DNA of 64,000 nt from Incurvaria masculella (GCA_946894095.1 OX335641.1:16014501-16078500); one strand, 5' to 3'; numbered from the stretch's first letter, positions 51,901 to 63,006 are shown. Translations and numbers: made by a program. The notes: generated from the letters alone by a model not told the origin.

Positions 51901-54507
51901 AGATAAAATTACAGCTAGATCGGTTTTAGTTCGATTGCACGTTTGTGTTCCGACAAATGTATATTAACAGTACCTATTTGGGATTACGATCCCTGAATTC
52001 TGTTGACATGTCATATACCTACTAATTCAGGTTTTAAATCTTCGGTTACTTCCAGGGATACTTTGAGGATTCTTCCTCCAGGATACAGCGAAACCTGAAG
52101 GTGACCGCAGCTCTTTGGTTTCGGGCCCTGGCAAACTTCAACTTTTGGTAATTTGGCCTCGAACGCTCCCTGAAACAAGTGTGTTCACGATTATAACGCA
52201 TCCATTAATGTTAATCCAGCAGACTTTCAATTTGTAAGCTTATTTGGATTTATTCGCGCACCCACAACATAACTTAAGGTAGCCCAACCCGGCGGGACTA
52301 ACTCATTCGCGGGCACTGTACAAAACCGTGGTGTAGCGCTCTGGGACCTTCTCTGTTTCAAAGAAAAAGACAGGCTCCGTGATGAGGAAAATGCAACATG
52401 TCCACAAAAAAGACAATGTGCAAAAACTGTATGATTTGGTAAGATTTACGAAAATTTTGATTTCAAAACGACTTATAAACCACGACCGCTGTATTTAAAA
52501 ATCTAACAAAAACCAAATAGATTATAAATCTTGATTAAATAAGCTAGGTCTGATGACTAATCTTTTTAAGATTTTCTTACTTTATCATTGCGTAATAAAC
52601 CACCAAAGTTATTGTATAAAACGCGCGAAAAATTCGAACTTTCGGACCTTATAACTTAGAAACCAAACACAGTTTTACAATGCCAACAGTCATCAGACAT
52701 CTAGTTCGATCAAATAAAGCTCTTTTGACCAAAATTTGGGAACTCTGATAAGAAATATGGGCGTGATATTCTTTCCCCGTTTGTATGGGGAGTTGAGCGG
52801 GTTGGGCCACCTTAAGGAAGGTAGCAACAACAACTTTACACCGTCAAAGATAGTTGACCAGCTAATCCACAAAAAAGTAGTATTCTTTTGTACACTGCAT
52901 TACTAATAGTACCATCAGACTAAGACTAAATTCAAGACAATGTATTATACCATAAAGCACTTAATGCTGAGTGCAAATTATTTTGTCAAAATGTGTTACA
53001 TTTGTGACACTATAGTAAAATATACGTTTTCGTACTAGGCAGTGCGACGCCTTTTTTAACGAATGTGATATTTTTGTTCACAGAGATTGTATGTCAAATC
53101 GACCGTGAAGCAAGGACACATTAATTAAAGAAATAAAGCTGTAAAAATAACTACGTAGCGCAAAGCTGAACTGAAACCAGTAAGACTGGAGTGCACAATC
53201 TTTGGTTAGTATTCTAGTTATTGTTATAATAGGTATATCTTCTTTCTTCTTCAGGCGAAAAATTAGGACAGACATATTTTAATTTTAAAATCATCACTAA
53301 TTAGAAATGGTGCAAACTAAGTAAAACTTTTACGTATAGTCGTTCACCAATTCCGCTACCTGATCTGTAACAATAACTTAGAATTTCGGTATTCAAAAGG
53401 GAAGTACTTGATTAGTACGAAAAAGTTATTTAATTGAGATCAACCTTTGACTGGCTTTAGTGTATTAGTTCCATTTTGGTGATGATGGCTACATATTATA
53501 TTTGATAATTCCATCTTTAAAGTATATGAGCGAAACGCATGTGAAGACTGGAAATAAAGTGTGTAGTCTTAAGCACCGTGTTACAAGAAGACTTACGGGC
53601 GGAGGAAATTCTCCAGGCCTATTCCTGCAATTCCGTAATCAGGACTCCTGAGTCTAGAAAACTGCTTCTATAGCTGTTTTCAAAGCGATTTTTTCGACGG
53701 AAAACCTTGATTAAATTGAAATATTATGCTCCGGAATCTTTTCGACAAGAAAATCCCTTTGAAAACCGCTATAAAAGCGGGTCTTTGGACTCAGGATTCC
53801 TGATTACTGATTAAGGAATTCAAGCAATATGCCTGTTAGAAGTTATGGGTTATAGTGTAGTGGCGGAATCGGTATAGATGCACTCGCGAAAATTTTGCTT
53901 GCTGGTTCGAGTTTAGCTTCGCACTACATAGTTATTTTTATTTATTTGTCGGTTCTTGATTCGTGTTCGATTCTACTTATGCAACATATTCGATGTGAAA
54001 CTATTTTGTTAATACTTACTGGGTGTAATTGCAGCCCTTCACATCTTTTGAAGGGGTTAATTATTTACAAAAAAAAAAACATTCTCATTTCATAAAAAAC
54101 TTAAGTATTTGACATTTGGAGAACGAAAAACTAAACTAAAGAACTTGATCTTTATTTTATCGACGACGCTGTTTTAACTTGATTTAGAAAAAGTCTAATT
54201 ACGTGCCCTCCAACAAAAGTCAGGCTTGGTTTGGGCTTCTAAAATGCTATTTATGTCCGCTCTCAAAATATTAGGGTTGTTTCTTGGTGTTTAATCATTG
54301 TATTGAATTTAATAAATTTTCTTTTTCATGTCAGTAGTTGAGTTTCCGATACGGTTTGACCAATTTCTAGCTGTAAAGGGATGCAATTACAATCTGTAAA
54401 ATATAACTAACGATTTTAACGTCGTCGCAAATAACACCCATTTTCACAACGAAGAAAAACAATGCAACACGTATGAACTTAAATTTACACTGTTCATTAT
54501 GTATCAT
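48943..54507 (-). CDS. Array gene 4: small secreted six-cysteine protein
   Basis: Exons: A 54412-54507, B 52023-52169, C 50483-50629, D 48943-49101. Donors are GTTAGT, GTAGGT and GTTCTC (the last weak); acceptors are CAG, all phase 0. The 182-residue product begins MIHNEQCKFKFIRVALFFFV, a hydrophobic signal region ending CDDVKI. Exon B has EVCQGPKPKSCGHLQVSL, exon C MDKPCESLFLRPLFDGLLNL with NLT, exon D EDYFGGKFLYGNFSFKSVI and KKCNLIC. Exon A is the most diverged of the four, and the AATGGC-TATA promoter module was not found upstream, so expression of this copy may differ. Introns hold a MITE, a SINE, two inverted TTAA MITE copies, an RTE relic and a tRNA-like sequence. Confidence 0.75.
49409..49574. 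mobile_element. 166-bp palindromic MITE in intron of gene 4
   Basis: Arms 49409-49460 and 49523-49574 pair almost completely (AGATAAATGATAGTAACA on the left, GTAGTACTTTGTGA towards the centre). The centre is 62 bp. No coding content. Confidence 0.75.
49836..50425 (-). mobile_element. Diverged 5S-type SINE or relative
   Basis: T run then TTTATGGAACTGAAAGTAGC, followed by AACACAAACTACAAGGG and later GGAATTAACCCTAACACCTA and CCACTGGACTACCGAGGCTG. The layout follows the SINE at 36765 but is longer, with an extra middle segment, and the 5S head is poorly kept. Confidence 0.5.
50691..51055. mobile_element. Truncated TTAA MITE, inverted relative to 52278-52811
   Basis: Preceded by TTAA (50687-50690); begins GGTGGCCCATCCCGCTCAAC. 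Its 365 bp are the reverse complement of the right part of 52278-52811 and stop near 51055 without a second end. Confidence 0.75.
51090..51430 (-). pseudogene. RTE-like LINE reverse transcriptase fragment
   Basis: On the minus strand it reads NNKAPG, then SYLSCYRTVDLIHTVRQIKQ and TEQYNQ, followed by KSFDSIETLAVLES. This corresponds to the RTE finger/palm region with the A-motif (F/Y-x-K-x-FDSI). Stops and frame changes show it is dead. Lies in the B-C intron of array gene 4. Confidence 0.65.
52278..52811. mobile_element. 534-bp TTAA-flanked MITE in intron A-B of gene 4
   Basis: TTAA at 52274-52277 and 52812-52815. The ends GGTAGCCCAACCCGGCGGGA and (reverse complement of the right end) GGTGGCCCAACCCGCTCAAC are imperfect inverted repeats. 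A piggyBac-type target site. No coding content. Confidence 0.75.
53614..53835. mobile_element. 220-bp MITE with about 60-bp inverted ends
   Basis: The left end CAGGCCTATTCCTGCAATTC pairs with the right end GGAATTCAAGCAATATGCCTG imperfectly. Further in, CAGGACTCCTGAGTCTAGA pairs with GGACTCAGGATTCCTGATTA. A single half is also present at about 49235-49330. Confidence 0.65.
53857..53927 (+). repeat. tRNA-like sequence, probably a SINE head or relic
   Basis: GTAGTG at the start pairs with CACTAC at the end. TGGCGGAATCGGTATAGATG resembles a box A/D-arm and GGTTCGAGTTT a box B/T-loop. The anticodon stem is weak and T-stem pairing is short. It might be a tRNA-derived SINE head or a decayed tRNA. 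I do not call it a functional tRNA gene. Confidence 0.35.
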
Positions 54508-55924
54508 GATCACTACAGCACCGCCTAATAACTTGACGATGAAAAAATGAAACTAGAATTCAGTTGATATTCGCTCGATCCTTTGGTGGATGAAAATTGT
54601 TTTTTAACGACGCATTATCTCTATATGTCTGCTTATTAAATCGGTGGGAATCATTATTTACGCCATGAACTCCGTAAATCTCTCCGTCTTTAACTCTAGC
54701 TCGTAGGCAACTAGCAGGCACAGCCCGGATACAGGCCGCGAAAGGGTGACCGATGGATCTCCGAAACTTAGCGGGTAACCTCATTCTTGAATACTTAGAT
54801 GAACAGGAAGAAAAGAGATATAGAGAGCAGGAGTGAGTCGGGAACTCTGGCTCACTGGCTTAGCGCATTACGATACGAGGCATCTCTTTCAAGTCCTTTC
54901 CAATAATCCTGACATTGTTTAGTGCTTTTGAAATTAAGTAAAATCTTCGAGGTCAGCGGTTCCAGTGAAGAAGTAGGCGAAGCTTTCAAATCGGCGTTTT
55001 TAGTACCCTTATATATTTAAAAGTGTATAAATGTTTCAAAAATTGGTATACAATATTTTTAAAACCAATAAAATATGTTCTCGGTGTTAACTTGTTCTTC
55101 AACGTCAAAACATGAAAGACATAATACGTACTCAGTGATTTCGCCTGAATTTCTTTAATGTTTTACGGTGTCGTTATTTAACTGTGTAATATGTACATAA
55201 TTAAATATTTTAAGATAATTTTTAAACCATCGTTTTGAACTGAGATTCTACAGACTGGTGTAGTTCCGATGTCAATGCATATACAATGGTCATATCTGGT
55301 CGAATGAGGACACCGATTTTTTTATGAAAAATCCATGTGGCCGGTAGTGACCAAACATTATCAGAACAGCCAAATATATACCATACCAGCTCATTTGCGA
55401 ACCATCGTAGCGCTATAAACGAGCTTTGGACGTTGAATAAAATGTTTGAATGAACGAAATTGTAAAAATGGTATGTTTTGCTGGTTCGGGTTCAGACTTG
55501 CAGTATATTCGTAAATTAGTTCTTTTTACTGGACTCTTTCTTCAATTAATGTGTCCTTGCTTGTCGATTATACGTACGTCTAGCAATTTCACCACCGGCT
55601 GTCCGGTATGCCCATAATTTGGAATTCTCCTACAGTCCCTCCTCCCGTAATGAATGCCTCCTACTAACATAGTGTTTAAGATTTTACCTACATACATTTA
55701 TTTAACACTTCATCTGCGTGGCGGACATTGACTGCAAAGATTGAACATTTGAACATATTTCCGTCACCACCAAAATCGTATTTGGCATCAGACGTTAGAG
55801 CCAGTCCTAGGTTGACTTAAGTATTTTCGTACTAAGCAGGTATGTCGCTTATTCCAAGGAATGTGATTTGATTGATTGATTGAAAATTCTTTATTACGCC
55901 ACAAAAAAAAAAAAATTAACAAAA
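54508..55924. other. Region upstream of array gene 4, no promoter module seen
   Basis: No AATGGC-TTATAAA module was found. The open frame at 54560-54784 (minus) has no known motif. The rest is AT-rich with a CGTACTAAGCAGGTATGTCG segment at about 55830 that recurs elsewhere in the window. Confidence 0.4.
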
Positions 55925-56087
55925 AAAAAATAACCGACTTCAATGAAAAAGCACTAAAAAGTAAAAAATAATTTTCATTTTTAACCTGACGCCAACTCAA
56001 AAAATAACAGAAATCGTAACTAAAGAAATCGTAAAAAAAAAACATACAGACGAATTGATAACCTCCTCCTTTTTTGAAGTCGGTTAA
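55925..56087. mobile_element. AACCGACTTCAA MITE, complete small copy
   Basis: Begins AACCGACTTCAATGAAAAAG and ends with TTTTTTGAAGTCGGTT, its inverted counterpart. The inner sequence CACTAAAAAGTAAAAAATAA matches 23284 and 28454. Confidence 0.65.
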
Positions 56088-56817
56088 AAAAACAATTTTC
56101 AAAAGAAAGTATAGTGCAATAACAACATAAGTGGGGCGCAAAGGCGGGCTTATCCCTCGAAGAGATTTCTTCCAGCCGACCTTTGGGTGTTTGAGAAGTG
56201 ATATGTATGTATGTATAATCGACCGTGAAGCAAGGAGTTATAATTTAACTCGGCAGTCCGTGTGGTACACGGTGGGAATACCGCTGTTTGGGGGCCCTAC
56301 CGTGCTCCGCGGCCGCCGTACAGCTGTACTCACTAGAGTGTGTGAGGCATAACTACTTCCAGGATTTGTTCTTTCTTCTACGCCTCTAAAACAACCTGGT
56401 TAAAAAACCCATGGTACCCCAAAACTAAGAAATCAATGTTGCACTGCAGTTTTTAATAAATCCCCCAAAACGTCTTCAACTTTTCGTGGAGACATTGCAA
56501 ACATTCGAGGTCTACGATCAAATTTCGTTGCCGCCTCCCATAATAACCCCCTCCCCCCTCCTTCCCGTCTTTTGACGAAGACGCAAATCTGCCAACCTGT
56601 AGATTTCTCCGATATCAATATGCCTTGGTATCTTTATGCCTTTATGATCGCTTCATGCCCAAAAGTGCTATCTGCTTGTGTGGTCGATCTGATGCCTCTC
56701 TTAAGAGACTTAGTAATGATGAAGACTCCGATTCTTCGTGATATGGGTTCGCGTGCATCTAGCCCACGTGGTTAGAATTTATGCTGGCCTATATCACCCC
56801 GGTGGAAAACTTACAGC
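56088..56817. other. Spacer before the LINE relic
   Basis: Short open frames without recognisable family. The part from about 56570 may already be decayed LINE sequence in other frames. Confidence 0.3.
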
Positions 56818-57313
56818 TTGGCCATAGCCCAGGGATTGTCGCAGTTGGTTTCGGGACATACTCGCATTCCCGACAATCCTGCGCATAAGCCTAGCTTGCT
56901 GGACCTTTATTTGAACTCTGAATCCTCAGGATATAAGGTAAGTGTTAAAGCACCCCTTGGAGGCTCCGATTACTGTCTGGTATCCCGTCGGTGCATCTCG
57001 CGACTGGATGCGAGCCCAGTATACAGTATACACAAGGTATGGCACAAAATATCAGAAGTCAGCACGATGGGAAGAATTCCGCTCTTTCCTTGGAATCTTC
57101 CCTTCGTGGGACGTCGAATTTGCCACTACGGACCCATCAAGGTGCGCCGAGTTTATTACCGAGCTGATACAACAGGGTAATGCAACAACCCCGCGTATAC
57201 CCGACGATCCCCCAATTCCAAAACAAATATTACCTAATTTTCATATATTTGAACTTTTTACCTCGCTTTTGACTTACCTACTGTGTATTGGATGGGAGAC
57301 TTTTAGTCAGTGA
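56818..57313 (+). pseudogene. LINE endonuclease-domain relic (Jockey/CR1 type)
   Basis: Two overlapping frames together give the C-terminal part of an APE-type endonuclease. Frame one has LSQLVSGHTRIPDNPAHKPS, LLDLYL and APLGGSDYCLVS (the GSSDH catalytic box, here GSDY). Frame two continues with ARWEEFRSFLGIFPSW and DPSRCAEFITELIQQG. A frameshift lies near 56945-57050. The reverse transcriptase does not follow, so this is a dead fragment. Confidence 0.7.
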
Positions 57314-57464
57314 TTTTGATTCAATAATTTTATTATTGTAAGTATTTTGTGCACTAAGGCCGTGCGCAATTCTAAGTCAAAGGACACCCAGCTAGCCAGC
57401 CGGCTGTCGTCAATTCAGTCAGATGACAGACGAGATTTAAATATTTAACCATACACATTCTATT

Positions 57465-57890
57465 GAATTGTAAGTCTCTATGAATCGTTGGTGGTAACTA
57501 AAAATCTCTAAGAATCTTTAGAAATTCCGAAATCTTTGGAATTTACCAAAAATGTGTTGGTAGTCCTCAAAAATCCAGGTAATCTTTGGTAGTCTCTAGG
57601 AATCTTTGGTAGTCCTTAGAAATCTTACGAAATCCCAGAATATTTGGTAATTCCCCAAGAATCTTTGGGAGTCTTTAAGAATCTTTGAAATCTCCAAGAA
57701 TCTTTGAAATCTCCAAGAATCTTTGGAAGTCTTTAAGAATCTTTGAAATCTCCAAGAATCTTTGGGATTCTTTTAAGAATGTTTGAAATCTCCAACAATG
57801 TCTGAAAGTCTTTAAAGAATCTTGAAAAAATCCAGGAATCTTTAGTAGTCTTTGGAAATCTGGAAATCCCAAGGAAATCTTGACTACTGG
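57465..57890. repeat. Minisatellite of AGAATCTTTGAAATCTCCA-like units
   Basis: Around twenty imperfect units of about 18-25 bp built from AATCTTTGGTAGTC, AATCTTTGAAATCTCC and variants, most regular at 57660-57800. The minus strand is open through it (57675-58055), which gives a repetitive RFLEISKILKDFQ-like frame that I regard as a by-product. Confidence 0.8.
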
Positions 57891-58380
57891 AAATCTGGTG
57901 TACACTTTTTGTTCGAGTGACTGACCCCTCGTAGTCCGCCTACTACTAAATTCGGACAGTTCAATCTGAATACGACTGCTGGACTTTTGACTTGAAAGAG
58001 ATAGTTGGACAGGAGCGGACGGTAGTAGGCATCGGGTTCCACAGACGTACAGCATTTACAATGAATGAGTTATAAAGAAACAAGTTGTATGGCGGGTAAT
58101 CACAAGAATACGTCGTTGCTAGATAGTAGAGGGAGACCACATTTCTTGTCAGTTCTTCTTCGTTGTGATTGTTGAACTGGCTTATGATAAAATTGTAACA
58201 AATCCGAGTGCAGCGTACTGTAATGGATGATGTATAAACAGTATACTGAATTCGTCTAGCCTAGGTTTACAACCATACGTCAATGTTTACAACGTCACTG
58301 TGCATATTTGATAGCAAACTGGGGAGGAATGTTTCCCGGTGCGAGATTTGACATACTTGTAAAAAATTAGTTTATTTATC

Positions 58381-58560
58381 ACTAGCTGCGGTACCCGGCT
58401 CCGCTCGGGTTAATGTCGGGCTGAATTATTTCATGGGTAAAAAGTAGCCCACATAAGGCTCCGTTCAGGACAATCTATCCATCTACCAAATTTAATCTAG
58501 ATAGTTTGAGCCGATATGGCATGATTTTATAAGAAACATCCAATCATTCCCGTTTAGAGC
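58381..58560 (-). mobile_element. Possible Helitron 3' end, minus orientation
   Basis: Starts ACTAGCTGCGGTACCCGGCT, the reverse complement of a CTAGT end preceded by a CCCGAGC...GGGT hairpin as in the element at 58829-60321. The other end was not found. Confidence 0.4.
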
Positions 58561-59493
58561 TTCGTAAACATTTGGAGCTTATTAAAAAAAAATATTATAA
58601 GAATTTAACACTTAATACTCACCCCTCTGGAAATGAGTCGTTATATTATGTATTCTATCAGATGTATTTAGAGTGGGCGGACTAACTTTAATCCGCGGGA
58701 CTAAACCGTTTTTTGTAGGTAGAGAGGGGTAGGATTAGCTAATCACGTACTCACCCGTTATCATAGAGAATGCATATCTATACTTCTATATCTATACTAT
58801 TATATAAAGAGGAAAGGTTTGATCTATATCTATACTATTATATAAAGAGGAAAGGTTTGATTGTTTGTTTATTTGAACCGAATAGGCTCTGAAACTACTG
58901 AACGGATTTGAAAAATTATTTCTCCGTTGGAAAGCTACAGTCTATCCGACGGACATAGGCTATGATAAACTTAAAAAAATTAGGGATCCTTACCAAAACT
59001 CCGAAAACGTAACCCTAGGCGAAAAAAAATTACCAAGAATGTTCCTTACATCGCGTGCGCTGCGAAAACTATTCACGACAGAACAAAATGATGTAATACA
59101 ATTTTATAGAACACATGATTATCTACAAAAAATGTCCCGACAGCATACATCTAACTATTATAGTTATGACACAATAAGTGTGCATTTATTTTAAAATAAA
59201 AATTTAAATACCGCCGCTAGATAAGGCTCTTTATTTGCACCTAGATATTAATCCTTATCAAAATAAATAAATTATTATTTAAGACTGTTTCAATACCTTT
59301 ATATTACTTTTTGAATTATTCGATTCGGACATTTCATTCGAAAGATATCATGAGTTTAAAAATTGGAAAAAACTCCGCTCGGCCAACTATGCGTTTTAGA
59401 GTTTGTAGGCGTCACTCAGAGGTACGGGAGGGGCTCCCTACGCAGCAGCCGTGTGCGAAATTTAAGAAATTGTCGCTTGATAATATTTTGTCG

Positions 59494-59497
<4 letters not shown>

Positions 59498-59525
<28 letters not shown>
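59498..59525. repeat. (AAT)n microsatellite
   Basis: Nine or so AAT units inside the Helitron. Confidence 0.9.
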
Positions 59526-59526
<1 letters not shown>

Positions 59527-59840
59527 TCTTTATTTCAGACTAGAAGTCCATAGACACCAACATTACATTTTAACAATAAAACAAATAACTTTTTAAAACA
59601 GAAAACAAAAAACAGAAAACAAATCAAACATAAAAAATATATATATATATATAATGATAATTAGTTTAGTAGGTAACTAAACGCATTCAAAAAGTTCTTT
59701 TCAGAACTAGACCCATTAATATATGTTGTATATTTAGTTATCCTAATAAATAAGTGACTTAAAGAGTTTTTATGATTTTCGATTAAATACTTTTTAGTTG
59801 TAGGTTATAGTAGTAGTTGTAGGTAGCTAATGACAGTTAA

Positions 59841-59931
59841 ACATGTTTGAAAAATGTTACGGCTTTTCAAGCGGCAGGAAGATACATTCTCCAAAGACAT
59901 TCTCAAAAGCCGTAACATTTTTCAAACATGT
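59841..59931. repeat. Perfect 27-bp inverted repeat inside the Helitron
   Basis: Arms 59841-59867 (ACATGTTTGAAAAATGTTAC and following) and 59905-59931 pair exactly, 37-nt loop. Possibly a nested palindromic insertion. Confidence 0.85.
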
Positions 59932-60321
59932 CTTACGACCGCGGTAATCTCAACAGTATCATAATAACAGTTAAGCTAATTATTTAGTGAAAAATAAAAC
60001 AACATCAAATAATGTTTACTTCCTGGCTTTAACTCATTAAATTATTTATTTAATGGCTTTGTTTTGTGGTTATGACCTATTAACAATAATTAATAGTATG
60101 AAAAATACATAAAAGTAAAAAATACAAAAAAAGAAAAAAAAATCCAAAAAAAAAAATTGTCACAAAATTTGTTATTTTTATTTCAAATATTTAAATATAG
60201 GTAGGTATATGCTCTTTTATTAGAAACTCTACGTAATAAGGGGTTTATTTGTGTATCATTGTGTCAAAATAATATTTTTTCAATTATATTATGCCCGTGC
60301 AAAGCCGGGACGGGCTGCTAG

Positions 60322-62488
60322 TAGCGGTGGGTCGTATTTATTGTCATTAGTATATGTCACCGCGTACAGGCTAGCCACGATATTACTGGTGACTGAATTT
60401 TAAAATACCCGGTGACGCGGTTACACGCATATACATACAGATTTACTTTACTTCTGCCTAGAGATAGAGTTTCATTCGATCGTTGTAACAAACTAAAACG
60501 GTGCTTAAATTCATCATTATACGTTTGAAAAAAGGTTGACCAAACCGCACGGCGAGGTGGCAGTAAGCTGTCCGTCCCTTTTCCTCTTGTAACGCCCAAT
60601 ACGTCAAGAGTGAGAAGGCGAGAAAGTACGGTCACCGGTCTGTCCCTTTTCCCCTCACGACGCTAAATACCGCAGAGTGAGAAGGTGGGAATATATTTTC
60701 CGTGGCAAGTATTTCGGCACAGACGATATATCGTCACAGAAGATATATCGGCACAGAAGATATATCGGCGCCCGCTGCGGTGACAATAATTATTTTATTT
60801 CTTTGACGGTGACTCGATATCGACCGGTGACACACGAGCGGTGACGATATATTTTATTATATTTCTTTGATGGTGATTCGATCTTGACCGGTGCGGCAGA
60901 TTTGAAAAATATCGGCAGTAGATAGTATTCAGAGCGGGTGGACTAACTTTAATGCGCTGATTATGTCCGTATTAAATCGCATTTTATTTGGTATGGTATT
61001 CAATTTCGAACCGTGAATATGACTGCTGAAGTTTGCGGCTTGCAAATAAATTAAATTATACCTATTTTACAATTATTATTTATGTATGTTTACAATATTT
61101 ATGTAGGCAGAAGGATATTTCTAATAGCAACATTTGTTGTTTTTGTGTTTTTTGTAGAGACAGCACCATAACCTATTTTATAATTAGAATTATTCCACAG
61201 AATATAATACTGCTACTTCGTATAGTTCCACATAGCTTATTTTGTGCCTGACTGAGGGCACCACTGTCTTTTAAGAGTTACCAGGTGAAAAAAAAAACCA
61301 TTGATCGGAAAAATATTTGCAACCTGCTGAAAAAATTGAGGAAATGAAAATTACTATTTTAGGTAAATAATATTATTCAAAATTAAAGTGCCGCCATCAT
61401 GGATTCATGGCCGATCCACTGGCTGGAGTAAAGACGACATTTTATATATTTTTTTCTCTGCAGGATAGTTATGGGAAACGCAAAGGATTTATCGCCATAT
61501 TCATACAGAGGGTCACTGCGCGGTGGTGCATGTAGTTTACTTACTGCTAAAATAAATAAATGTAATTATTAAAAACAAGCATCCTACGAGAAATTGTGCT
61601 ATTGATTGGATAGAGCTGCCGTCAGTTAATTTCTGTTTCATTCAGGTCAACAGTTCATTTAAGACAGGACTGAAGTTCGTCCTAGCTCACTTCACGTGGA
61701 ACATTCGCAAACTTGACTGCATGATTATAGACACATTCAACCCCGTGATTATTACATTATGTTTGATAATAGAAAATTAAATTCCTGCAATTCTCAGGAG
61801 CCCATGAGTTACCACAGACGGATAAATTAGGTCTTTATGACAGTCAGGTAAATATCGAAATAGGCAGGAATTCTAGCGTTTGACAGATGTTTTCCAAAGC
61901 GCTTTCGATACCAACTGTCAAACGCGTACAATATTTTTGACAGGCGACGTCAGCTTTGTAATAGCGCCTGCCCGATAGCGTTCGTAGTAGGGGGCCCGGT
62001 TGCACTTTGGGGGAAACACCTTGGCATTGGTTCAATTCCATTGTTTACCGACCCAATAGAGAAAGGATCTAGGGGATCGCTTGGTTGGTTCTTATTTTTT
62101 TAAAGTGGACAGTGAATGGGTGCATTCCTTGCCTGCTAAGCGTTGAGCGGTGGTAGAAACGGCACGGAGAGATTTCCCAGATAAACCAGAGATTTTATGG
62201 TTTTATTCTGTCACTATAGATATTTTGTCATTAGTTACTGTCACTAGTATTTTTTTGTCACCGTACTCGTCCTACTAAGTATCCAGAAATACTCGTACGT
62301 GCCACCGCTAGCTGCTAGTAAAGATATATGTCTGTAAAGCGAAAGAGTTGTGCTGTGATCGTATCGTATTGCGCTCTATCATCTCTCCCTACCCCTCCGG
62401 GAAAACGGCATGAAGGTATGTATGTATGATGATCTCTAACTTGATATTTTTTATGAATGATATATGTAGTAGTGTAAGGTAAGTGACA
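60322..62488. other. Unassigned stretch, possibly one large element with weak inverted ends
   Basis: The left edge CTAGTAGCGGTGGGTCG and the right edge near 62300-62320 (GCCACCGCTAGCTGCTAG) are roughly inverted, and GTCATTAGTATATGTCACCG on the left resembles the reverse complement of ACTGTCACTAGT-like sequence on the right. An AGATATATCGGCACAG repeat lies at 60720-60770. No frame or known family. Confidence 0.3.
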
Positions 62489-62661
62489 AATGTATCTGAA
62501 TAAGAATAATTAATTAATTCTAGAAAAAAAAGCTTCTCAAATAACCTATATTGTTTTAATAATCTGTATTAATATCTGTTTTAATAAAATGTATCTGAAT
62601 AAGGATAATTAATGAATTCTAGAAAAAAGCTTCACAAATAACCTATATTGTTTTAATAATG
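62489..62661. repeat. 99-bp tandem duplication
   Basis: Two copies beginning AATGTATCTGAATAAG at 62489 and 62588, both containing AATTCTAGAAAAAA and AAATAACCTATATTGTTTTA, the second slightly shorter. Lies just downstream of the stop of array gene 5. Confidence 0.8.
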
Positions 62662-62749
62662 TGTAATCGGTTCATATTAAAAAACTCTATATGATATTAG
62701 TGCCAGCTTTATTTTCAAATTAAAAATGTGTTTTCATAAAAATGTTAGT

Positions 62750-62908
62750 TTAATGTTTTGGAATGAAGGAGACGTAAAGCCGTGTGCAAGTCAGGTTGCA
62801 TTTCTTGCTTGAAAACACAGCTTTGAAGAAGAAATTTCCATAAAGGAATTTGCCTCCGAAGTAATCTTCTGCCATTCTAACCATGTCCAAGTCGAAATTA
62901 TAAAAACC
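62750..62908 (-). CDS. Array gene 5, last exon only
   Basis: After the acceptor TTTTCAG the frame reads GFYNFDLDMVRMAEDYFGGK, then FLYGNFFF, KAVFSSKKCNLTC and a C-terminus FIPKH with stop at 62750-62752. This is exon D of the same four-exon family; its upstream exons lie beyond the right edge of the window. It keeps both exon-D cysteines but lost the exon-D sequon (NFF instead of NFS/NFT); N-L-T after KKC adds a different one. A candidate AATAAA is about 40 bp downstream. Confidence 0.8.
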   Translation of the reverse strand, partial: GFYNFDLDMVRMAEDYFGGKFLYGNFFFKAVFSSKKCNLTCTRLYVSFIPKH

Positions 62909-63006
62909 CTGAAAATAACAAATTGCCATTATTATTTTTGTAAAATTTTAGTTAGCAAGTTATAGGACATATTTTGATTTAATTATTACATTTTTAAATA
63001 CGTTTA

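Larger units (their letters stand above)
58829..60321 (+). mobile_element. Non-autonomous Helitron
   Basis: Begins TCTATACTATTATATAAAGA after an A and ends GGGCTGCTAG before a T, with a GCCCGT...ACGGGC hairpin (60293-60315) just before CTAG. This is Helitron-style TC...CTRR insertion between A and T without target duplication. The first 33 bp are also present just upstream (58791-58823), a duplicated 5' terminus. No Rep/helicase frame is present. It contains an (AAT)n tract and a 27-bp inverted repeat. Confidence 0.65.

Noticed and set aside
53857..53927. Functional tRNA gene
   Set aside because: Acceptor ends pair, but the anticodon arm is poor and the T-stem short; kept only as a tRNA-like repeat.
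55788..56141. 117-codon minus-strand frame
   Set aside because: Phe/Leu-rich low-complexity frame running through the AACCGACTTCAA MITE.
57675..58055. 126-codon minus-strand frame as a gene
   Set aside because: Lies mostly in a minisatellite; repetitive sequence explains the open frame.
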